Below the pieces are notes generated by a model. The model ran no database searches. It worked only from the letters and a program-made list of their open reading frames with translations, and was not told the DNA's origin. Below are positions 1-5,955 of a stretch of 23,659 bases of DNA, in pieces. The translations under genes were made by a program, and so were the position numbers. Origin of the DNA: an uncultured Gemella sp. (GTDB taxonomy: Bacteria; Bacillota; Bacilli; Staphylococcales; Gemellaceae); contig NZ_CAAFUZ010000101.1 in NCBI RefSeq assembly GCF_900766305.1, positions 1-23,659 of the forward strand, given 5' to 3'. The first letter of the stretch is position 1. Every line of letters begins with the position of its first letter.

Positions 1-609
1 CAAAATATTGTTACTTCAATAATCCTGTATTCTGGGACAGCCGTAGACTTACTTATTATCCTAATGTTATTTTTTGCCAAAAGAAAAAGCAGAAAAGACA
101 TTATTAACATCTATTTAGGACAATTTCTAGGCTCTGTTAGTCTAATATTGCTAAGTTTACTTTTTGCATTTGTCTTAAATTATATTCCTAGTAAAGAGAT
201 TTTAGGTTTGCTCGGTTTGATTCCAATTTTCCTAGGACTCAAAGTTTTGCTTTTAGGAGATTCTGATGGAGAAGCTATTGCAAAAGATGGTTTGCGCAAA
301 GATGATAAAAACCTGATTTTTCTAGTCGCTATGATTACTTTTGCAAGTTGTGGTGCTGACAATATTGGTGTTTTTGTCCCATATTTTATTACCTTAAATT
401 TAGCGAATTTGATAGTGGCTTTACTTACCTTTCTAGTCATGATTTATCTCTTGGTTTTTTCTGCCCAAAAATTGGCACAAGTCCCATCTGTTGGAGAAAC
501 TTTGGAAAAATATAGCAGATGGTTTATTGCCGTTGTTTATTTAGGATTGGGGATATATATCCTGATTGAAAATAACATTTTTAACATGCTATGGACTATG
601 TTAGGATAG
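1..609 (+). CDS. cadD: CadD-family cadmium resistance transporter (5' end cut by window)
   Basis: The reading frame is already open at base 1 (it begins Q-N-I-V-T-S-I-I-L-Y), so the ATG at 64 is internal and only the first few codons lie outside the window; 202 codons are visible. The product is a very hydrophobic protein with about five or six membrane segments. It carries the family's basic loop (KRKSRKDI), the GLIPIFLGLKVLLLGDSDGEA stretch and the CGADNIGVFVPYF segment, which I recognise from staphylococcal CadD. CadD proteins are about 205 aa inner-membrane exporters giving cadmium (and some zinc) resistance. The gene is followed 11 bases later by its repressor gene, the usual cadD-cadX arrangement on staphylococcal plasmids. 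The adjoining IS and integrase debris suggests that the pair arrived by horizontal transfer (inference). Confidence 0.92.
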   Translation, partial: QNIVTSIILYSGTAVDLLIILMLFFAKRKSRKDIINIYLGQFLGSVSLILLSLLFAFVLNYIPSKEILGLLGLIPIFLGLKVLLLGDSDGEAIAKDGLRKDDKNLIFLVAMITFASCGADNIGVFVPYFITLNLANLIVALLTFLVMIYLLVFSAQKLAQVPSVGETLEKYSRWFIAVVYLGLGIYILIENNIFNMLWTMLG

Positions 610-620
610 GAGAAAATATT

Positions 621-959
621 ATGAAAAAAGATAGTATCTGCCAAGTGAATATTATAAATCAACAAAATGTTACAACCGCAATGAACTACCTTGAAAAGGA
701 AAAAGTTCAAAAATCACTTCGCATTTTAACAAAGTTTACCGATAATAAACAGATAAATATCATCTTTTATCTCCTTGCTGTTGAAGAACTCTGTGTCTGT
801 GATATAGCCTGTTTACTAGATCTCAGTATGGCATCTGCATCCCACCATCTTCGTAAACTAGCTAATGAAAACATCTTGGACACTAGAAGAGAGGGGAAAA
901 TTATATATTATTTTATAAAAGATGAGGAAATCAGAGAGTTTTTTAATCAACTAGGATAA
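621..959 (+). CDS. cadX: CadX/CadC-type metal-sensing ArsR repressor
   Basis: This is a 112-aa winged-helix repressor of the ArsR/SmtB family that would release the cad operator when it binds Cd, Zn or Pb. The metal motif ELCVCD places cysteines at residues 58 and 60, and a further cysteine is at 7, the same positions as in S. aureus CadC. The recognition helix is the conserved SMASASHHLRKL at residues 69-80. The fourth thiol of CadC (C11) is replaced by Ile, so the alpha3N site would have three rather than four cysteines. I chose the ATG at 621 because AGGAGA lies just upstream and because this start puts the cysteines in register. An in-frame ATG at 591 overlaps cadD and lacks this support. 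It is very probably co-transcribed with cadD. Confidence 0.9.
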   Translation: MKKDSICQVNIINQQNVTTAMNYLEKEKVQKSLRILTKFTDNKQINIIFYLLAVEELCVCDIACLLDLSMASASHHLRKLANENILDTRREGKIIYYFIKDEEIREFFNQLG

Positions 960-1105
960 TAACTATTTTTACTACTTTACCATGATTATATATAGGACTT
1001 ATCTATGAAATTTTCTGATGAAATTTACTCACAAGAAATACCTACTCGTATCATATTGATACTGTCAATAAATATGTGTAAACACTCAAGTAGAGTTACG
1101 GAGTA

Positions 1106-1303
1106 TTAATCAAATAAGCTTTCGAGTGTGTCATAACATTGGCCCCCCCCTTTATGGATTCGTTGACTTTGCTTGAAATTATAATCTTCAAACAAAGTAA
1201 CTAAGTAACGTTCCAGAGATTCCTCGTTAGGAAAAACCTTCTTTTCCGTTTGACGTTTGATTTCTTTATTAAGAGACTCAATGAGGTTTGTCGAATAAAT
1301 GCT
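1106..1303 (-). pseudogene. IS256/Mutator-family transposase, C-terminal fragment
   Basis: Read on the minus strand from 1300 to 1106, the frame gives IYSTNLIESLNKEIKRQTEK, continues through a KVFPNEESLERYL segment, and ends in DTLESLFD followed by TAA. This is the conserved C-terminus of Mutator-type (IS256 family) transposases, about 66 residues of a protein normally near 390. Upstream the frame meets a stop at 1307-1309, so the rest of the gene is lost. The family's usual HKGFGQC reads HKGGGQC here because of a run of eight C at 1143-1150. A GACAGTATC/TTTACACA stretch just beyond the stop (about 1059-1084) may be the element's old terminal repeat, but no partner repeat is visible. Confidence 0.85.
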
Positions 1304-1352
1304 GTGTCAAATCTGGTAGTGAAACTGATAATATGCACTATTATAACCTATT

Positions 1353-1396
1353 TGTACATTTTTATTTTATCAAAACTGTACATTCTTATTTTATCA
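1353..1396 (+). repeat. Two 20-bp direct repeats, 24-bp period
   Basis: TGTACATTYTTATTTTATCA occurs at 1353-1372 and again at 1377-1396 with one mismatch (Y is T, then C), separated by 4 bases. The pair lies between the transposase fragment and the integrase fragment in sequence that codes for nothing recognisable. It could be a recombinase arm-type site, a replication iteron remnant or the edge of an excised element. The sequence alone does not decide. Confidence 0.7.
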
Positions 1397-1409
1397 CTTT
1401 CAATTAGTA

Positions 1410-1590
1410 AGTCTAGAATCACCAGATTATGGTTTCCATTTGTTTCGACACACTCATGATTCAATGTTGCTTAATGTAGGTACAAATTGAAAAGAACTTG
1501 GGGCATAAGTCAATGTCAACTACTATGGATACTTACGCAGAGTTAGCACCTCAAGGAAAGCTAGAAGCAGTCAGCATTTATTTAGATTAG
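1410..1590 (+). pseudogene. Tyrosine recombinase (phage/ICE integrase) C-terminal remnant, frameshifted
   Basis: One frame (codons from 1410) encodes FRHTHDSMLLNVGT, matching the box II R-x-x-H segment of tyrosine recombinases. The next frame, entered near 1486, encodes IEKNLGHKSMSTTMDTYAEL and runs to a TAG at 1588-1590. It contains the LGHKS motif and the catalytic tyrosine (DTY). A one-base shift near 1485 therefore separates the catalytic RHTH and Tyr boxes, and the N-terminal ~300 residues are absent. Integrases normally sit at the end of an integrated element, so this may mark an old boundary next to the cad genes. It cannot be functional as read. Confidence 0.8.
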
Positions 1591-1625
1591 ATTGCTGAAA
1601 TAACATTAACTGTCTTTACAGGTAT

Positions 1626-1669
1626 AAAAATATCGCTACATCTATGTATTAATACCAAGATGTAGCGAT
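1626..1669 (-). terminator. Rho-independent terminator of the haem ABC transporter genes
   Basis: A perfect 12-bp inverted repeat, ATCGCTACATCT at 1632-1643 and AGATGTAGCGAT at 1658-1669, is followed on the minus strand by ATTTTTAT. It lies about 35 bases beyond the stop of the ATPase gene. Confidence 0.85.
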
Positions 1670-1703
1670 TTATTCAAAATATTTATATCAGATATTTAAA
1701 AAG

Positions 1704-2468
1704 TTACCAACTAATTACTTTTCCATCTTCTATTTTGATATCAGCATCATAAAGTCTGTTTAGAAGATTTTCATCGAAAAAGTTAGCGGCTTGATCATTT
1801 TTAATTACTTTTCCATCAAGAAGAGCAATAATATTATCACTGTATGCTAGTGCTTGATTTATATCGTGTAGGACCATGATAATAGTAATTCCTAGAGATT
1901 TATTAAGATCTCTAACAAGTTGCATTATAGATTTTTGATATTTTATATCAAGGAAAGTAGTAGGCTCGTCTAGTATAATAATATCAGTACTTTGTGCTAA
2001 CGCCATTGCGATATAAACACGTTGAAGCTGACCTCCTGATAACTCATCCACACGTTTATCTTTATAAGCCTGTAAACTAGTTTTTTCAAGAGCAAATTCA
2101 ATCTTTTCAACATCACTAGCAGTAGGTTTGTAAAAGAAAATATTTTGGTAAGGAAGTCGAGCGAAACTAACCATATCATAAACGGTAATTTCTCGTGGAG
2201 TTTCATTCTTTTGATAAACAACTGCAAGAATACTCGCAAGTTCTTTTAATGAATATGAATTTAATTCTTTACCTTCAATTTTTACACTTCCAGCATTATA
2301 GTTAAGGTTTTTGGCTAATATTTTTATAAGTGTACTTTTACCACAACCATTTTTACCAAGTAGGGTAGTAATCTTACCTTTTTCAATGCTTACATTTAGA
2401 CCTTCAAAAAGAGCATTTTTATTATTATACTTAAACGTCAGGTTATTAATTTCTATTATATTTTCCAT
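1704..2468 (-). CDS. Haem/iron ABC transporter ATPase (FecE type)
   Basis: This 254-aa cytoplasmic ATPase would power haem import through the IsdF-like permease. It shows Walker A GKNGCGKST (residues 38-46), a Q-loop glutamine near 86, the LSGGQ signature (143-147), Walker B IIILDEP (163-169) and the switch histidine in VLHD (201). The length and motifs are those of the FecE/FhuC/HtsC class used with periplasmic-type binding proteins. Its ATG overlaps the permease stop codon as TAATG, so translation of the two is almost certainly coupled. In S. aureus the isd locus lacks a dedicated ATPase and relies on FhuC. Here the cassette carries its own, more like streptococcal htsABC. Substrate assignment to haem comes from the neighbours. 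A siderophore role cannot be excluded from this protein alone. Confidence 0.93.
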   Translation of the reverse strand: MENIIEINNLTFKYNNKNALFEGLNVSIEKGKITTLLGKNGCGKSTLIKILAKNLNYNAGSVKIEGKELNSYSLKELASILAVVYQKNETPREITVYDMVSFARLPYQNIFFYKPTASDVEKIEFALEKTSLQAYKDKRVDELSGGQLQRVYIAMALAQSTDIIILDEPTTFLDIKYQKSIMQLVRDLNKSLGITIIMVLHDINQALAYSDNIIALLDGKVIKNDQAANFFDENLLNRLYDADIKIEDGKVISW

Positions 2469-3442
2469 TAACTTACTCCTTTCTTAACTAAAATAATAAA
2501 TGCAGGTCCACCTATAATCATCATTATTAAATCAGCAGGTATTTCGATTGGCGCGAAAATAACACGACCGATTGTATCGAATAATAGTAGAATAAATGAT
2601 CCTAGTAGAGCGCTAAATGGGATGGTGTAAATATGATTTCGCCCAATTATAATCTTAGCTATATGAGGTGTAATTAGAGCTAAGAACACCATAATACCAG
2701 CAACGGCTGTAGAGACAGAAGCAAGGGCTACTGCAACAAATGAAATTAATAAACGAATCACATTAATATTAATACCAAGTGAACTAATAATATTATCATC
2801 TAAAGCGAATATATTACATAGTTTAGCTAAGAAGAAACTAATAACTAGTAATATAGGAATCCAACTTAGTAATAATGAAACATCATCCCAGTTTTTAGTT
2901 CCTAAACCAACAGTTTTGAATGTAGATGACGTAGTAGAGTTAGCTGCATTCAAGTACTGTATAGAACTTAGTATTCCTGTGAAGAAATAACTTATTGCAA
3001 TACCGATTAAAATAATTTTAACATTGTTTTTTGTTCTACCAGCTAAGTAATAGATGATTAAAAAACCAAGGACACCACCGATGATAGAAAATACAGACTT
3101 AAATATCATAAATTGTGGGAATATCCCTAATCCTAAGTATAAAAATAGGTTTGCTCCACTAGAAACACCAATAATACTAGGATCGACAAGCGGGTTCTTT
3201 AATACTGTTTGTAATAATAAACCACTAACTCCAAGAGCAGCACCAACCAAAATAGTGATGATAATTCTTGGAAAACGAACGTCTATAATTGCATTTACAT
3301 TGGCATATTCTCCGGTAAAGATACCAATAGCTAATTGTCCGACGCTAGCTTTTATACTACCACTGTTCGCTGCAAAAAATATTGTACTTAATAAAAGTAA
3401 AATAAGAACAGAAAAAGTGATTGCTTTTTTGTTTTTAAACAT
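2468..3442 (-). CDS. isdF: Haem/iron ABC transporter permease (FecCD family, IsdF-like)
   Basis: This 324-aa polytopic membrane protein belongs to the FecCD (BtuC-like) family, whose members are usually 320-340 aa. An N-terminal hydrophobic segment (about residues 8-25) is followed by the family hallmark RFPRIIITILVGAALGVSG (56-74) and LKNPLVDPSIIGVSSGA, and later by the coupling region GIMVFLALITPHIAKIIIG that contacts the ATPase. It forms the channel for the substrate delivered by the upstream lipoprotein. The start is supported by AAGGAGG eight bases upstream. The gene is separated from the lipoprotein gene by a hairpin terminator and has its own promoter-like sequence, so it can probably be expressed both by readthrough and independently. 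Haem is inferred from context. Confidence 0.92.
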   Translation of the reverse strand: MFKNKKAITFSVLILLLLSTIFFAANSGSIKASVGQLAIGIFTGEYANVNAIIDVRFPRIIITILVGAALGVSGLLLQTVLKNPLVDPSIIGVSSGANLFLYLGLGIFPQFMIFKSVFSIIGGVLGFLIIYYLAGRTKNNVKIILIGIAISYFFTGILSSIQYLNAANSTTSSTFKTVGLGTKNWDDVSLLLSWIPILLVISFFLAKLCNIFALDDNIISSLGININVIRLLISFVAVALASVSTAVAGIMVFLALITPHIAKIIIGRNHIYTIPFSALLGSFILLLFDTIGRVIFAPIEIPADLIMMIIGGPAFIILVKKGVS

Positions 3443-3472
3443 TAAGAACCTCCTTATATATTTTATATGTTT

Positions 3473-3501
3473 AGTATATCATATGTTGTTTTTAATTTGA
3501 A
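3473..3501 (-). promoter_or_regulatory. Promoter upstream of the permease gene
   Basis: On the minus strand, TTCAAA (3496-3501), a 17-base spacer and TATACT (3473-3478) preceded by an extended -10 TG give a plausible sigma-A promoter about 30 bases upstream of the permease start. The -35 is weak (4 of 6). Confidence 0.55.
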
Positions 3502-3507
3502 TTATAT

Positions 3508-3545
3508 AAAAAACCAGAGGCAGCAATGTGCTACTTCTGGTTTTA
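3508..3545 (-). terminator. Hairpin terminator between lipoprotein and permease genes
   Basis: ACCAGAAGTAGC pairs with GCTGCCTCTGGT (one mismatch) around a short loop, and on the minus strand a run of six T follows. It starts a few bases beyond the lipoprotein stop codon and probably reduces transcription of the permease and ATPase relative to the lipoprotein. Confidence 0.75.
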
Positions 3546-3549
3546 AGTA

Positions 3550-4509
3550 TTAGTTACTATAGAAAATACTGTATAGACTTTCTAATCCTTTTTGGTAATC
3601 GTATGTAGCTGTCATACCAAACATTGAGCTATCTAAATCGACAACTTTATTATTTTTTACCGCATCAAAGTGAGACCAACTCTTATTGTTTTCAAATTCT
3701 TTTTTAAACATTTCATTTACATTATCAGGCATAGCATGAGCAGTACGTAAAATAAAGTCTGGTTTATCATTTAAAGCAGTTTCTATATTTAGATTTTTAA
3801 ACTCTTCAGTACCTTTAATGATATTTTCACCACCTGCTAACTTTACAAGGTTACCAACATAAGATTTCTCTGTAGCAGCCAAGTAGCTTCCAGGTAAGCC
3901 CATAAGAACAAGAACTTTTGGTTTCTTCTTGTTTGCGATTTTTTCATTGAATTTAGCGAAAAACTCATCGTGTTCTTTCTTTAATTCTTTGAATTTTTCA
4001 GTTTTACCAAATTCTTTTGCAAGATCTTCTGTAATAGCATATAATCCGTTTACACTACGAATATCTACAAATTTATAAGGAATTTTATTTTTCTCGAATC
4101 CTTCTTTTATCCAGTCTTGCAAACTATCTGGAGCATATACAATAGAAGGATTAATCGACTTGATAACTTCCATATTTGGATTCATCGGAAGTCCGATTTG
4201 AACAGTGTTGTCATATCTTTTAGGCATACGACCTAATTTCGTAGTAGGCACACCTGCTAATTTAATATCAAGAACATTAGCTACTTGAGCTAATGCTACA
4301 GAGTCCATTATGACACGTTTACCATTTTCTTCTTCAGATTTTTTATCTTTATTTACACCTGTTAAGTCAATAGTCTCATTAAAAGCTTTATCAGCTAGAT
4401 TAGGATCTGTTCCAGTAGTATTACCAGCTTTATTTTGTGATGAACAAGCAGTAAGTACTAAGATACTAGCCATAAGTAGTGTAAATAGTAGGGATAGTTT
4501 TCTTTTCAT
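3550..4509 (-). CDS. isdE: Haem-binding lipoprotein of the ABC transporter (IsdE/HtsA-like)
   Basis: This 319-aa lipoprotein is the extracellular substrate receptor of the transporter. It has a signal peptide ending in the lipobox L-T-A-C (Cys 22) and then a type III (helical-backbone) binding-protein fold. Two segments point to haem. QIGLPMNPNME carries Met 109 and FILRTAHAMPD carries His 258, matching the Met and His axial ligands described for S. aureus IsdE (Met78/His229) in both sequence context and order. The gene starts 10 bases after the stop of the NEAT-Shp gene, with GGAGAT as ribosome site, so the two are co-transcribed and the membrane protein is the likely haem donor. A terminator hairpin follows. 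A siderophore-binding role is possible but less likely given the ligand residues. Confidence 0.93.
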   Translation of the reverse strand: MKRKLSLLFTLLMASILVLTACSSQNKAGNTTGTDPNLADKAFNETIDLTGVNKDKKSEEENGKRVIMDSVALAQVANVLDIKLAGVPTTKLGRMPKRYDNTVQIGLPMNPNMEVIKSINPSIVYAPDSLQDWIKEGFEKNKIPYKFVDIRSVNGLYAITEDLAKEFGKTEKFKELKKEHDEFFAKFNEKIANKKKPKVLVLMGLPGSYLAATEKSYVGNLVKLAGGENIIKGTEEFKNLNIETALNDKPDFILRTAHAMPDNVNEMFKKEFENNKSWSHFDAVKNNKVVDLDSSMFGMTATYDYQKGLESLYSIFYSN

Positions 4510-4519
4510 GAATTATCTC

Positions 4520-5839
4520 CTAGTTATTTTTTCTTTTTTTACGAGGAAAGTAAAGTCCAGCAGCTATTGCAAGAATTCCAATACCTCCTAAATAGTAAGG
4601 TGTGTAGTTTGTTTCTTTAATAGCTTCCATATCTAAACCATCATTTCCATTTTTAATAGTATCAGTATTAACTTCTACGAAGTAACGAACAGGACGGTTC
4701 ATAGGTTCTACATACATTTGTACCATAGCTAAGAAGTTTTCATTTGGTACTTCAAAACGGTAGTCAACATAGCTATCTTTATATTGTTCAATGTTAACTT
4801 TTGTTTCAGTAGCTTCCACTTGTTTAAATTCTCCGTCTTTTTGAAGAACTTTAATGAAAGGACCTTGTTCTTTACTACGTTGAACCCAGTTCATAAGGTG
4901 TACACGGACAGTAGCGTATAATTTACCATCTTTTGTACGTTGAAGCATAGCTTTAGACCAACGTTTTTCACCGTTAGATTTTTGATTTTTAAGGGCTTCG
5001 TTTAAGTCACCACCTGCATTAATAGGTGAGATTACACCTTGAACCATACCTTCACCGATAGCAGCGTTTTTAGTACCACCATCAGCAGTAACACCAGTAA
5101 GAGGGTTCAAGTATGAACCTGTGATGTCAAGATTATAAAGACCTGGATTTTTTGTTTTTTGATCTGTTTTGAAGTAATCTTCTAGTTTTTTAGCAACAAA
5201 TCCTTCAGGGGCCTTATTTTCATCTTTTTTATCTTTGTTTTCTTCTTCTTTTTTCTTATCTTCAGCTTTTTTCTCTTTTTCTTTGTCTTTAGATGAATCT
5301 TCAGAACCAGATACTAGATTAGCTGCAGACCAGTTAAATTTAATAATAGCATTTTGAGATGCATCGCCACCCATAATTTGGTTCATGGCATCAACCGCCA
5401 CTCTAACACCAACTTTATCAGGTTTAGCTTCACCGAAATTAAAGCTTAGAGTTCCTGGGTAAGTACTAGTACCACCGTCTAAGTTAGTATCATTATAAGT
5501 GCTTGTTACAGAAGCGGCAGTAAGACTTCCTGAGAAAATAGGAGATGAATAAATGCTAAGTGATAATAAGTGACCATGCATATTACTGAAATCCATTGGA
5601 GTAAATTGTACAGAAATAGTAGAAGTATTATTATCATGAACATTTACAGTAGCATGTGTAGCTAATGCATTGTTCCCCATAGAAAGACGACCACTATTTT
5701 CAGCATGCCACAGCTCAACAGGTACGCTGTATACCTTATCAGCTGCGTGTACATTTTTAACGAAAGGTACATTACTAGATGTAACGATAAATGTTAATGT
5801 AGCAATAACTATCGTCAACAGTTTTAAAACTCGTTTCAT
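4520..5839 (-). CDS. Membrane-anchored NEAT-Shp haem relay protein
   Basis: This 439-aa protein has, in order: a signal peptide (1-33); a NEAT domain (about 36-170) with lip motif RLSMGNNAL and the AMNQIMGG...IIKFNW strand; a highly charged Lys/Glu linker (180-210); and a second domain (about 228-392) resembling streptococcal Shp. The Shp-like features are YNLDITGSYLNPLTG, AIGEGMVQG (Met 265) and MYVEPMNRPVRYF (Met 375/380). Then come a transmembrane helix (415-431) and an RKKRKNN stop-transfer tail. There is no sorting motif, so it stays in the membrane like Shp. In Shp, two methionines in the equivalent segments ligate haem and pass it to HtsA. By position and adjacency to the IsdE-like gene I infer the same relay here. 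A NEAT and an Shp domain in one chain is the odd feature. The ribosome site (GAAAGTGAG) is weak. Confidence 0.85.
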   Translation of the reverse strand: MKRVLKLLTIVIATLTFIVTSSNVPFVKNVHAADKVYSVPVELWHAENSGRLSMGNNALATHATVNVHDNNTSTISVQFTPMDFSNMHGHLLSLSIYSSPIFSGSLTAASVTSTYNDTNLDGGTSTYPGTLSFNFGEAKPDKVGVRVAVDAMNQIMGGDASQNAIIKFNWSAANLVSGSEDSSKDKEKEKKAEDKKKEEENKDKKDENKAPEGFVAKKLEDYFKTDQKTKNPGLYNLDITGSYLNPLTGVTADGGTKNAAIGEGMVQGVISPINAGGDLNEALKNQKSNGEKRWSKAMLQRTKDGKLYATVRVHLMNWVQRSKEQGPFIKVLQKDGEFKQVEATETKVNIEQYKDSYVDYRFEVPNENFLAMVQMYVEPMNRPVRYFVEVNTDTIKNGNDGLDMEAIKETNYTPYYLGGIGILAIAAGLYFPRKKRKNN

Positions 5840-5881
5840 TATAAAAACTCACTTTCTTATTTGTTATTCAATTTTTAATAA

Positions 5882-5908
5882 GAAAGACGGGAAAAATCCC
5901 CGCCTTTC
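5882..5908 (-). terminator. Hairpin between the 637-aa and 439-aa haem protein genes
   Basis: On the minus strand GAAAGGCGGG pairs with CCCGTCTTTC (ten pairs, one G-T) around a T-rich loop, followed by TTATTA. The weak T-tail suggests an attenuator that permits partial readthrough. I see no convincing promoter between it and the 439-aa gene. Confidence 0.6.
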
Positions 5909-5913
5909 AGAGT

Positions 5914-5948
5914 AGATAATATTATAATTATTTAGCGAGATATTATCT
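5914..5948. repeat. AT-rich inverted repeat after the 637-aa gene
   Basis: AGATAATAT (5914-5922) and ATATTATCT (5940-5948) form a perfect 9-bp inverted repeat with a 17-base spacer, directly after the 637-aa stop codon and before the GC-richer hairpin. The arms resemble half of a Fur site (GATAAT), but the spacing is wrong for one. Confidence 0.5.
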
Positions 5949-5955
5949 TACTATT

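Noticed and set aside
591..620. Earlier in-frame start for cadX at 591
   Set aside because: It overlaps the end of cadD, lacks a ribosome site and would shift the conserved cysteines out of CadC register.
1250..1459. 69-codon plus-strand open frame between the IS and integrase remnants
   Set aside because: It crosses two different mobile-element fragments in the wrong frames and has no independent support. The integrase residues are in other frames.
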